Source: an uncultured Saprospiraceae bacterium
GTDB lineage: Bacteria; Bacteroidota; Bacteroidia; Chitinophagales; Saprospiraceae
Assembly: GCA_938045585.1 (NCBI GenBank)
Contig: CALIAU010000017.1
Span: 1 to 64,000, forward strand
Reading direction: 5' to 3'
Length of the DNA: 64,000 bases
Shown: positions 34,502 through 42,014 of the stretch, one piece after another
Layout: each line of letters begins with the position of its first letter
How positions within the stretch are numbered: the first letter of the stretch is position 1
Notes under the pieces: model-generated
Told to the model about the DNA's origin: nothing
Seen by the model: only the letters and a program-made list of their open reading frames with translations
Database searches by the model: none
Position numbers and translations under genes: made by a program

Positions 34502-35695
34502 ATGTACAACTCCACCACAAAAATCACAGTATTTCTGTGCCTATTTATATGCTCCTTCCATTCCCTAAATGGCCAAATAGAGACAATTGCAGATAAGGTG
34601 CTCAGTGTAGATCTAAATCAAAGTCTCAGCGAGAAGGACATTGCGGAGGTAGAAGAATTTTGGAAACTGATACGTTTTTTACGGACGGAAGAAAGAAAAG
34701 AAAATGGGATGCAGGGTTCGGGCATGTTTGGATTTTACGGCACACAAACAGATTTCACAGATATTTTTACGGTGAACGGTGGCACTAACTTTAGCAAGGA
34801 GTACTACCCTGTTGACTTAGATTTTTCAGTGTATTTTGAAACGATATTCAGGAGCAACCAATTTCAAGAGAATGTGTCGAATATCGATATCTCCTTTGAC
34901 TACTCCCATCCCAATATTGGGGACGGTCTTGTCTTAGAAAGTTTCGTCTTCCTAAATAGAAGCAACAATGCATTCTTAGGCATAGACCAGCGCTATGAAA
35001 TTGGCGGCGGTTTTATTTTTAATAAATGGATAGACTCCTATTCCGAACCTGGTTTAGCCGCTTTTGAAGAATTAGATAGAAGTCCTATTTATAAAACAGA
35101 CGAGGAGGGAAATTTGATAAAGTGTTACCAAGACGCTTGCGCACGTATAAATAATCCCAAAAAATTGACCAAGGATGAGGTTGAGTTGATTGAGGAATCT
35201 ATGGGTCGCTATCGTAAGGTCCTAAAAAAGCGTCATAGCAAATTACGTCTATCCCTCATCACAGGACTCTACTATGAATTGGACAAATCTACTATGTCAG
35301 ACTCTATCGTCATTGATGGGGTTAAGACCCTAGTCACAGAATCTTTTGATGCTACCCATGAGATGAAAATGGAATTTCGTCCAGGCATTCATTTTCGCCC
35401 TACCCATATGTTTAGCGTTAAGCTCTCCCCTTTTATTAAGACGGCCATGCCTTGGAATTGGACGGACATTGTGCGATCTCCTACTGGACAGGAGGACGAA
35501 CGTGTGGATTACATCATCAACCTTGTTGCGCGTATGCAGGCTAATTTTTCACAGAACATGGCTCTGTCCTTACGCTATGGTTTTAATTATGAGAATTCTC
35601 CCCAGCGGCGTTTTTTAGGATTGCCAGGAGCGCCCTTGTTGTTGGGTCAGCAGAGGCATCATAGTTTTATTATGAGTTTTAATTTTGGGTTTTAA
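34502..35695 (+). CDS. Putative outer-membrane beta-barrel protein
   Basis: A signal peptide ends near SFHSLNGQ (about residue 25). The mature part (about 370 residues) alternates hydrophobic and polar residues with many aromatics in strand-like runs (LRLSLITGLYYELDKST, MFSVKLSPFIKTAMPW). It ends in Phe after SFIMSFNFGF, the typical C-terminus of a barrel inserted by BamA. No named family was recognised. A helical insert with two cysteines (CYQDACARINNPKK) sits near the middle. The gene is divergent from blaI. A heptamer repeat array begins 11 bases after the stop codon. Confidence 0.65.
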   Translation: MYNSTTKITVFLCLFICSFHSLNGQIETIADKVLSVDLNQSLSEKDIAEVEEFWKLIRFLRTEERKENGMQGSGMFGFYGTQTDFTDIFTVNGGTNFSKEYYPVDLDFSVYFETIFRSNQFQENVSNIDISFDYSHPNIGDGLVLESFVFLNRSNNAFLGIDQRYEIGGGFIFNKWIDSYSEPGLAAFEELDRSPIYKTDEEGNLIKCYQDACARINNPKKLTKDEVELIEESMGRYRKVLKKRHSKLRLSLITGLYYELDKSTMSDSIVIDGVKTLVTESFDATHEMKMEFRPGIHFRPTHMFSVKLSPFIKTAMPWNWTDIVRSPTGQEDERVDYIINLVARMQANFSQNMALSLRYGFNYENSPQRRFLGLPGAPLLLGQQRHHSFIMSFNFGF

Positions 35696-36009
35696 TACTT
35701 AGCAAGACGTTAGACATTAGACGCTAGATTAACTTTCAAGTTGAGGAGGGCGTATCCCATTTCTTACGCGCTGCTACAGAAATCGGTCGCAGTATTCCGG
35801 CCTGCCTGCGTGCACAAGCAGGCAGGGCTCGCTGTGCACTCGGTATTCTGAAGTCTTACAGACTCCAGAACACTAAACCCTTCATGTTGCTTACGCGTTC
35901 TAGATTTGTAGTTAGAAACTAGGAACAGTGGATATAAATTACCAAATGTGGAATTAATGATTATACTTTCATTACATTTTATGCGTTCTAATGAAAACAA
36001 GGCAAAAAA
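35696..36009. other. 314-base gap with heptamer array and GC-rich palindrome
   Basis: Heptamer units GACGTTA, GACATTA and GACGCTA lie at 35706-35726. A strong palindrome, CCTGCCTG (35801-35808) with CAGGCAGG (35819-35826), has a 10-base loop that itself contains GTGCAC. A small hairpin AGTCT/AGACT is at 35852-35864. I see no gene. The palindrome is related to those at about 38000-38083 and 39807-39835. Confidence 0.6.
35706..35726. repeat. GACGYTA heptamer array, copy 2
   Basis: Three tandem 7-base units follow the stop codon of the barrel-protein gene, in the same orientation as the other arrays. Confidence 0.75.
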
Positions 36010-36231
36010 ATGAAAATCTCCTCTTATCTCTTTGGCATTATAAGTATGTGTCTTTTGATTTCCTGCGGTGGTTCAGACTGCTATACCTGCACCCCTCTTG
36101 ATGGCACTGGTGACAGTCTAGAAATATGTGATGATCCAGAGCTATTTTACACAGATATCGACGGTAATATGATCTCCTTTGATCAATTCTTAAGCAATGC
36201 AGAAGATCTTGGGTTTGATTGTGAGAATTAG
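36010..36231 (+). CDS. Small lipoprotein, 73 aa
   Basis: A lipoprotein signal with lipobox LISC (acylated Cys at about residue 19) is followed by GGSDCYTCTPLDGTG, an acidic body, and a final Cys near the C-terminus. The four cysteines of the mature part (lipid Cys, two in CYTC, plus two later) could form disulfides in the periplasm. No family was recognised. The gene is isolated, with repeat arrays on both sides (35706-35726 and 36240-36253). Confidence 0.65.
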   Translation: MKISSYLFGIISMCLLISCGGSDCYTCTPLDGTGDSLEICDDPELFYTDIDGNMISFDQFLSNAEDLGFDCEN

Positions 36232-36239
36232 AGTGGCAA

Positions 36240-36253
36240 GACGCTAGACGCTA
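36240..36253. repeat. GACGYTA heptamer array, copy 3
   Basis: Two perfect GACGCTA units start nine bases after the lipoprotein stop codon, followed by a degenerate GATTTTTAGA. It lies between convergent genes. Confidence 0.6.
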
Positions 36254-36283
36254 GATTTTTAGAAAGGTCGGTGTCAAGTATTT

Positions 36284-37549
36284 TCAATTGTCTTTTTTTA
36301 TCATTTCTTCTTCCTTCACTAATTTACCTTCCTTGTCGTAATACTTCCACGAACCACATTTTTCTTCTTTATACTTTGTTTCTGTGATTTGGATTTGCGT
36401 TTCATAGGTATCTGGATTAATCACTGTCACTGTGTCTCTGCTGGGTGCATATTCTAAACAAAAATTGCCTGAGCTTATTAGCTGTCCACTGCAAGTACGT
36501 TCCTGATATTCTTTCTTCTGCTCTTTTTCGATAGTTCGATTCCAAATACAGTTCTCTCCCTTAAATGAAATTTCATCTATAGTAGCATCAGGCCAGGCGA
36601 TAGTAGCACTGACATCATGTGTAACTGGTGCATTTTTATTTAAGGCTGCTCCCTGTTCTTTTGAAAATATACGTATAGATACATCATTATCTATGATTTC
36701 ATATACAGTAAGTCCATTTGCTTGGTTAATACGCTTTGCTGATTCAATCCATTTCCCATTTAAGTAGAGATCTTTATTTCCGTATCGAGCAAATTGCTGT
36801 AACCAAAGATCTATATCAAAGATTTGACAAAGACTGTTGAAGACTAAAAAATCGTTGTTGATAACATTTCTCTTTGGGTAAAAATCATCCTTCGAAGTCA
36901 CGCAGAGAATGTCTCCGTACAGGGAACCGTTTGCTGTGCCAGGATAATTTTCTTCTAAAACAACTTGTCCTTCTGAGTCATAATATTTCCAGTTCCCAGA
37001 ACGCACTAATTTTTCAGTAAAATTTGTCTTTTGAATTTCTTCTTCGTAGGTCTCTGTGCTGTAGACTTTATTCTCAACAACAAAATTTGTATCAATGTTA
37101 GAAAAATTCCCATTGATTATTTTTTCACCCTTATTGCTTAGCTGGGTAAAGCTGCCGTTTTTCTTAAAATCCTTTAATGTATAGATCTGGATATTTCCAC
37201 GTTCACGTATAATTAATTCCGCAGTCTTGTCCTTTTTAGGAATATAAAAACTGCCATCTCTTCTATTATCTATCAATACTCTATCGCTATGATTTCTGCA
37301 TTGGGTATTAAAGTCCTTATCAGTATTATTTAGCTCTACAAAGGGAGAGGCAATTTTATCGCCATTCAAGTAGTACACTATTTCGTTCCCTTCCACCTGA
37401 TAGGTCATTTCGGCATCGCGGCCCAATGCCTTCATCAGTTTATTGTATTTCTTAAGGCCAGTTTTTTGTTTCCTATCAATTTGAACTTCGATTTGGGAAA
37501 AACAAGGAATGACGATAGTGCATAGAACTATGGTATAGAATCGTTTCAT
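36284..37549 (-). CDS. Secreted protein with MORN-like repeats
   Basis: I choose the ATG at 37549; a TTG three codons upstream is less likely. A signal peptide (RFYTIVLCTIVIPCFSQ) is visible. The body contains repeated 'G.WKYYD.eG.......Y' elements, such as SGNWKYYDSEGQVVLEENY and CGSWKYYDKEGKLVKEEEM. These match the MORN-like variant common in Bacteroidota exported proteins of unknown role. The N-terminal half has further beta-rich segments (ELIIRERGNIQIYTLKDF). A periplasmic or surface location is inferred. No catalytic motif is seen. It is convergent with the small lipoprotein gene. Confidence 0.65.
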   Translation of the reverse strand: MKRFYTIVLCTIVIPCFSQIEVQIDRKQKTGLKKYNKLMKALGRDAEMTYQVEGNEIVYYLNGDKIASPFVELNNTDKDFNTQCRNHSDRVLIDNRRDGSFYIPKKDKTAELIIRERGNIQIYTLKDFKKNGSFTQLSNKGEKIINGNFSNIDTNFVVENKVYSTETYEEEIQKTNFTEKLVRSGNWKYYDSEGQVVLEENYPGTANGSLYGDILCVTSKDDFYPKRNVINNDFLVFNSLCQIFDIDLWLQQFARYGNKDLYLNGKWIESAKRINQANGLTVYEIIDNDVSIRIFSKEQGAALNKNAPVTHDVSATIAWPDATIDEISFKGENCIWNRTIEKEQKKEYQERTCSGQLISSGNFCLEYAPSRDTVTVINPDTYETQIQITETKYKEEKCGSWKYYDKEGKLVKEEEMIKKDN

Positions 37550-37650
37550 TGATTGCAATATTATTGGTTAAATCTTGCATCAAAGTGCCTTGCTAAAGTA
37601 AGAAGAAAATATTATTTCTAGGTGAAGCGTAAGGGAAAGATGGATATGAG

Positions 37651-37671
37651 TTCGTAGTTGCAAACTACGAA
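37651..37671. repeat. Perfect palindromic repeat
   Basis: TTCGTAGTT (37651-37659) pairs with AACTACGAA (37663-37671) around GCA. It is the clearest copy of the dispersed TTCGTAG...CTACGAA family and lies between two minus-strand genes. Confidence 0.65.
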
Positions 37672-37706
37672 CAGGGAATCTCCTAAAAGGTGCTTACCAT
37701 TTTCAA

Positions 37707-37907
37707 TTACTTGCCTTGACCCTTGTCTTTAGATCTCAAGACTGTAAGCTGATACAAGAAAGCTAAGGCCATCACAATGTAGGCAGTTAAGGAAAACTGC
37801 TTAGTGGCAGTTCCTTGTCCCATTTTATAGATATTTAATACTAATAGAACGATAGCTATTAAAAAAAGAATTATTCCTATCGTCTTTTTAGACTTGTACG
37901 AACTCAT
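37707..37907 (-). CDS. Small two-helix membrane protein
   Basis: The 66-residue protein has a short basic start (SSYKSKKT) and two hydrophobic segments (about 10-26 and 41-58) joined by YKMGQGTATKQFS. The basic tail is RSKDKGQGK. The pattern is that of small Bacteroidota inner-membrane proteins of unknown function. It is alone between two non-coding gaps. The absence of overlap with other genes and the clean membrane topology support it being real. Confidence 0.55.
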   Translation of the reverse strand: MSSYKSKKTIGIILFLIAIVLLVLNIYKMGQGTATKQFSLTAYIVMALAFLYQLTVLRSKDKGQGK

Positions 37908-38225
37908 AAGTGATGCCTATTGTAATTTAATGATGCTTAGTCTTGAATATATAAAAATGGCTTCATTTCATTGCTATCCTCAAAAAAATCCTCGCGTGAG
38001 CCTGCCTGTAAGGCACAGGTACTGTGGTCGCATTGCGACCGAGCCGTATGGCAAGCCTTGCCTACGTGCGTAAGCAGGCAGGCCTAGAAGGGAGCGACTC
38101 TATGTTCTGATTCCAATCAGGGCATAGAGGGCACGCCCAAATAAAAAAAGCTAAATCGAAATTAAATGAGGCAATGATAAATAGCTAGCCCCATCTTTCC
38201 TCTGAATTCCCTACCTTTGCATTCT
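37908..38225. other. 318-base gap with long GC-rich palindrome system
   Basis: GCCTGCCT (38000-38007) can pair with AGGCAGGC (38076-38083). Inside it is the perfect stem GGTCGC/GCGACC (38026-38031/38035-38040). A second hairpin at 38100-38127 has arms CTATG..CTGATT and AATCAG..CATAG. The right end carries the dusB promoter box. No gene is seen. Confidence 0.6.
38212..38219 (+). promoter_or_regulatory. -7 promoter box for dusB
   Basis: TACCTTTG matches TAnnTTTG and ends only six bases before the ATG at 38226, so the dusB message would be leaderless or nearly so. It also shows that the TTG at 38217, inside the box, is not the start. Confidence 0.55.
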
Positions 38226-39215
38226 ATGAAAATCGGTGATATAGAGTTTGGTGATTTCCCCTTGTTTCTGGCTCCTATGGAGGATGTCAGTGACCCACCC
38301 TTCCGTGCCTTGTGCAAAGAGCAGGGTTGTGATATGATGTATACGGAATTTATTTCAGTGGAAGGGCTGATACGGGATGCGGACAAGAGTGTGCAGAAAC
38401 TGGATATTTACGATTATGAACGACCGATAGGCATACAGATTTTTGGGTCTAATATCAGTTCGATGCAGCGTGCTGCGGAAATCGTAGAGGAGGCAAAACC
38501 GGAAGTGCTTGACATTAATTATGGTTGTCCTGTTAAGAAGGTGGTATGCAAAATGTCAGGGGCCGGAATCTTGCAAGATATTCCGCGTATGGTAAAACTG
38601 ACAGAAGCGATTGTCAAATCCACGAATCTTCCTGTTACTGTCAAAACTAGACTGGGCTGGAATGAACAAACGAAATATATTGAGGAGGTGGCGGAACGTC
38701 TACAGGATGTGGGCATCAAAGCGCTTTCTATCCATGGTCGCACACGCGCCCAGATGTATAAGGGGGAAGCGGACTGGACTTTGATTGGGAAAATAAAAGA
38801 GAATCCTAGAGTACATATTCCCATCATTGGAAATGGTGATATTAATTCGCCCGAAAAAGCAGTGGAGTACAAAAATAGATATGGTATTGATGGCATTATG
38901 ATTGGCAGAGCGAGTATAGGGAATCCTTGGATTTTCAGAGATATAAAACACTACGTAAAAACGGGCGAAATTTTAGAACGTCCAGATATCTTCGAACGCG
39001 TGCGTGCTGTTAAACAACATCTCACCCATTCACTCGAATGGAAGGGTCCAAAACTAGGTGTCTTAGAAATGCGTAGACATTATGCCAATTATTTTAGGGG
39101 CTACCGAGACATAAAACCTATCAGAAGTCTTCTTGTTACGGAACATGATCCAGCTGTTTTGTTTGAGATTCTGGATGGGTTGCAGGAGAGGTATGCGGGG
39201 GTAATCACTGTGTGA
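38226..39215 (+). CDS. dusB: tRNA-dihydrouridine synthase
   Basis: This is an FMN-dependent enzyme that reduces uridine in the D-loop of tRNA. It has the TIM-barrel start FPLFLAPMEDVSDPPFR, the family signature DINYGCPVKKVVCKMSGAGI with the catalytic Cys in that block, TVKTRLGW, the ALSIHGRTRAQMYKG phosphate/tRNA-binding segment, and DGIMIGRASIGNPWIF. The ATG at 38226 is chosen (329 aa). The pattern fits the DusB subgroup. The last codons and the TGA stop lie inside a perfect 8-bp hairpin (39201-39219), so a palindromic repeat forms the end of the reading frame. Confidence 0.95.
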   Translation: MKIGDIEFGDFPLFLAPMEDVSDPPFRALCKEQGCDMMYTEFISVEGLIRDADKSVQKLDIYDYERPIGIQIFGSNISSMQRAAEIVEEAKPEVLDINYGCPVKKVVCKMSGAGILQDIPRMVKLTEAIVKSTNLPVTVKTRLGWNEQTKYIEEVAERLQDVGIKALSIHGRTRAQMYKGEADWTLIGKIKENPRVHIPIIGNGDINSPEKAVEYKNRYGIDGIMIGRASIGNPWIFRDIKHYVKTGEILERPDIFERVRAVKQHLTHSLEWKGPKLGVLEMRRHYANYFRGYRDIKPIRSLLVTEHDPAVLFEILDGLQERYAGVITV

Positions 39216-39219
39216 TTAC
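39201..39219. terminator. Hairpin spanning the dusB stop codon
   Basis: GTAATCAC (39201-39208) pairs perfectly with GTGATTAC (39212-39219) around TGT. The stop codon TGA is at 39213-39215. There is no T-tract after it, so it may be a palindromic repeat fused to the gene end and not a terminator. Confidence 0.45.
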
Positions 39220-39402
39220 GGTTTCGCGGTATCACGGTTTCCGGGCTGCGCCCTGGTTTCTCGGTTTGGCAATCTTTAATCGAAAGGCAAGACGGAGAGA
39301 TGGAAAGATGAAGGGATTGCGTATTGCGTGAATACGGTTTCTCAGTTGCTGGGCTGCGCCCTAGTTTCATGGTATCGCGGATACAAAATATATAAACGCG
39401 AT
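39220..39402. repeat. Tandem-like repeat with GGGCTGCGCCC hairpins
   Basis: Two related segments contain the hairpin GGGC-TGC-GCCC, at 39243-39253 and 39351-39361. Each is flanked by GGTTTC-type words (TACGGTTTC before, TAGTTTCATGG or TGGTTTCTCGG after). A third, more diverged copy is at about 56881-56916. Between them is the hairpin CGTATT/AATACG (39320-39336). Confidence 0.5.
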
Positions 39403-39663
39403 CTATGACATGCCTATGAATACTATCATTCCAATCACCAAGACAAGAAAAATCAAAATACGATCTACTTGTTTACGCTTTTCTTTCCTATCAGAAATCT
39501 TTCCAATGATATTCGTTCTTTCATAAGAAGACTTCGTTTTGATTATTGTTGTATCAAATTTAAGTGAGCTCTTATAGCTCGGGGTTAACTTAGGTCTTCT
39601 ATTGCTTACTCGTTTCGTAATCTTACGATTTTGTCTATTCGATATGATATTGCCTTCGGACGA
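39403..39663 (-). pseudogene. Small basic protein frame with C-terminal membrane helix but no standard start codon
   Basis: On the minus strand a frame stays open for 86 codons between a TAA (39664-39666) and a TAG (39403-39405). It encodes a basic, Ser/Asn-rich N-terminal part (NRRPKLTPSYKSS), then KTKSSYERTNIIGK, ISDRKEKRKQVDR and the hydrophobic segment ILIFLVLVIGMIVFIG near the end. This looks like a real small tail-anchored membrane protein. No ATG, GTG or TTG occurs before the membrane segment. The natural start would be the ATA at 39643-39645, followed by SNRQNRKITKR, giving 80 residues. Either an ATG has mutated to ATA, or a rare start is used, or the base is a sequence error. Confidence 0.45.
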
Positions 39664-39710
39664 TTATATATTTAAGAACTTGGCAATTAGAAAGAATGGG
39701 TCATATTTAT

Positions 39711-39731
39711 GCGTAGTTTTGGAAACTACGC
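39711..39731. repeat. Perfect palindrome GCGTAGTTT-TGG-AAACTACGC
   Basis: Nine-base arms pair exactly around a three-base loop. The core CGTAGTT...AACTACG equals that of the 37651-37671 palindrome, so it belongs to the same dispersed family. Confidence 0.6.
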
Positions 39732-39742
39732 AGCACGATTCT

Positions 39743-39814
39743 GTCCGCTCTGTCCGCTCTGTCCGTTGAGTCCGTTGAGTCCGTTGAGTCCGTTGAGTCC
39801 GCTCTGTCCTGCCT
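39743..39814. repeat. Eight-copy 9-bp tandem repeat (GTCCGNNNN)
   Basis: Units in order are GTCCGCTCT twice, GTCCGTTGA four times, GTCCGCTCT, then GTCCTGCCT. The array ends 71 bases before the cca start codon and is followed by a CTGCCT...AGGCAG hairpin (about 39809-39832). It is non-coding as far as can be seen. Confidence 0.8.
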
Positions 39815-39885
39815 CCTAGCGTACGCAGGCAGACTCTTCATCTGGTTCTCCCATAATCATATAAATTGTCTATTTTTAACACTTC

Positions 39886-41298
39886 ATGGTATTCGACATA
39901 AAGCCATACGAACGTAAAATTTTTGAGTTAATCCAGGAGACGTCCAAGGAACTGGGGTATCCTGCCTATGTGGTGGGCGGTTATGTGCGCGATAGATTGA
40001 TTTGTAGAGAGTCAAAAGATATCGATGTAGTCTGTGTTGGAGATGGCATTAGACTGGCGCAGGCTCTGGCGTATAAAATGCGACCGATTCCTAGAGTGGT
40101 TGTTTATAGTAGGTTTGGTACGGCTATGTTAAAGCATAAGGATATCGAAATAGAGTTTGTAGGTGCGCGTAAAGAATCCTATTCCCAAAATTCGCGCAAG
40201 CCGGATGTGGAAGAAGGCTCTTTAGAAGATGATCAAAATAGAAGGGACTTTACTATTAATGCACTTGCTCTTAGTTTAAATGAAGAGAACTTTGGAGAAA
40301 TAATAGATCCTTTTAATGGCTTACTTGATTTGGAACAAAAGATTTTAAGAACTCCTCTAGATCCTGGAAAAACGTTTTCGGATGATCCGCTACGTATTCT
40401 CCGTGCTATTCGTTTTGCTTGCCAACTGGATTTTACAATAGAAGATGATACCTACCATTCGATTTCGAAGTATAGGAATCGGATTAGTATCGTATCTAAA
40501 GAACGGATTACAACGGAACTGAATAAAATACTTGCGTCCCCAAAACCCTCCATTGGTTTAAATTTATTATTCGATACCCAGTTGCTGAATAATATTCTAC
40601 CTGAACTGGCAGCATTGCAGGGTGTAGAAATTCGGGATGGAATTGGACATAAGGATAATTTCTATCACACCCTAGAAGTGGTAGATAATGTAGCGCGTCG
40701 GAGTACGAATCTTTGGTTGCGTTGGGCTGCCCTACTCCATGACATTGCTAAACCCCCAACCAAGCGTTTTGATAAAAAAGCGGGTTGGACCTTTCATGGC
40801 CATGAAGCCTTAGGAGCTATTATGGTACCCAAGATATTTAAGCGGCTCAGACTGCCCCTAGATCATAAGATGAAGTATGTACAAAATCTGGTACGATTGC
40901 ATCTACGTCCCATCAGTTTGACTAAGGAAAATATTACGGATTCTGCAATCCGTAGATTACTCTTCGATGCAGGGGATGATTTAGAGGATCTTATGATTCT
41001 TTGTCAGTCCGATATCACAAGTAAAAACTACAAGAAAGTACAGCGCTACCAAGAGAACTATGACATGGTAAAAAAGCGTCTTGCCGAGGTTGAAGAAAAA
41101 GACAAGATCAGAAATTGGCAGCCACCGATTTCAGGTGAAGAAATCATGGAGACCTTTGGACTCAGCCCATGTAGAAAGGTAGGTGATATTAAGACAGCCA
41201 TTCGCGAGGCAATTTTAGATGGTAAGATTGCAAACGATTATGATGCTGCAAAATCCTATATGATGGCGGTAGCTAAGGAGCAGGGCTTGGATCGTTAA
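39886..41298 (+). CDS. cca: CCA-adding tRNA nucleotidyltransferase with HD domain
   Basis: The enzyme adds or repairs the 3' CCA end of tRNA. The N-terminal nucleotidyltransferase domain has VVGGYVRDRL and SKDIDVVCVGDG (the D-x-D metal ligands). It continues with ETARKES-like GARKESY, then RRDFTINALAL, DPLRILRAIRFACQL and the HD domain with HKDNFYHTLEVVDN and LLHDIAKP. Such proteins either add CCA whole or act as A- or CC-adding enzymes; no second copy is in view. Length (470) and motif order are typical of Bacteroidota. A seven-unit heptamer array starts 11 bases after the stop codon. Confidence 0.92.
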   Translation: MVFDIKPYERKIFELIQETSKELGYPAYVVGGYVRDRLICRESKDIDVVCVGDGIRLAQALAYKMRPIPRVVVYSRFGTAMLKHKDIEIEFVGARKESYSQNSRKPDVEEGSLEDDQNRRDFTINALALSLNEENFGEIIDPFNGLLDLEQKILRTPLDPGKTFSDDPLRILRAIRFACQLDFTIEDDTYHSISKYRNRISIVSKERITTELNKILASPKPSIGLNLLFDTQLLNNILPELAALQGVEIRDGIGHKDNFYHTLEVVDNVARRSTNLWLRWAALLHDIAKPPTKRFDKKAGWTFHGHEALGAIMVPKIFKRLRLPLDHKMKYVQNLVRLHLRPISLTKENITDSAIRRLLFDAGDDLEDLMILCQSDITSKNYKKVQRYQENYDMVKKRLAEVEEKDKIRNWQPPISGEEIMETFGLSPCRKVGDIKTAIREAILDGKIANDYDAAKSYMMAVAKEQGLDR

Positions 41299-41308
41299 AC
41301 GTGTATGA

Positions 41309-41357
41309 GACGTTAGACGTTAGACGCTAGACGCTAGACCTTAGACGCTAGATTTTA
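41309..41357. repeat. GACGYTA heptamer array, copy 4
   Basis: Seven 7-base units (GACGTTA twice, GACGCTA twice, GACCTTA, GACGCTA, GATTTTA) follow the cca gene. A 12-bp palindrome GGGGCATGCCCC lies further on at 41415-41426. Confidence 0.85.
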
Positions 41358-41537
41358 GATAAGAGCTTGGGCAATAGATAATATAGACGTGGTGGACAAT
41401 CTAGTACTTTCAATGGGGCATGCCCCTTAGGTAGGGAAAATAGGGCTGACATTCTTTGTTAGGTAGAAATAAACATGTCTTTAAAATACATTCTTTGAAA
41501 CATATATATTATTTTGAAGAAAATAAAACACTTCAAA

Positions 41538-41993
41538 ATGGCCACTAAAGTGACTACAGTAAAAGAATACTTGGAGAACGTTCCAGAAGATAGAATTAAG
41601 CAATTTAAAAAGCTACGTTCTGTTATCAAGAAAAATTTAGATAAGGGTTTTAAGGAAACCATCAACTACAATATGTTAGGATATGTTATTCCTCATAAGA
41701 TGTATCCCGATGGCTATCATTGTTCACCAGAACTGCCTCTCCCCTTTGCAAATCTTGCCAATCAGAAAAATTTTATCGCTGTTTATCATATGGGCATGTA
41801 TGCAGAACCTAAAATTTATAAGTGGTTTACAGAAGAATATGGGAAACGCTGCAAGTATAAATTAGATATGGGTAAAAGTTGTGTACGCCTTAAAAAGATG
41901 GATGATATTCCATATGATCTTATAGGCGAATTGATGGCAAAGATGTCTACTAAAGATTGGATAAAACTGTACGAAAAAAACATAAAGAAGTAA
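41538..41993 (+). CDS. DUF1801 domain protein
   Basis: I choose the ATG at 41538 (151 aa); the frame is open to a TTG at 41514. The segments TTVKEYLENVPEDRIKQFKKL, NYNMLGYVIP and NQKNFIAVYHMG are characteristic of the DUF1801/YdhG-like fold. The same fold occurs in frataxin-like and small stress proteins. The biochemical role is not established. The stop is 21 bases before the oxidoreductase gene, so they may be co-transcribed. Confidence 0.85.
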   Translation: MATKVTTVKEYLENVPEDRIKQFKKLRSVIKKNLDKGFKETINYNMLGYVIPHKMYPDGYHCSPELPLPFANLANQKNFIAVYHMGMYAEPKIYKWFTEEYGKRCKYKLDMGKSCVRLKKMDDIPYDLIGELMAKMSTKDWIKLYEKNIKK

Positions 41994-42014
41994 AACATAT
42001 AATCAAACAATAGG

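Noticed and set aside
37651-39731. Integron attC sites
   Set aside because: The palindromes are short, with perfect arms and tiny loops. They lack the R and L box arrangement and there is no integrase or cassette layout.
39743-39814. Coding Val/Arg/Ser-rich repeat peptide from the 9-bp array
   Set aside because: A 9-base period keeps frames open artificially. No start codon or protein-like flanks exist in either direction.
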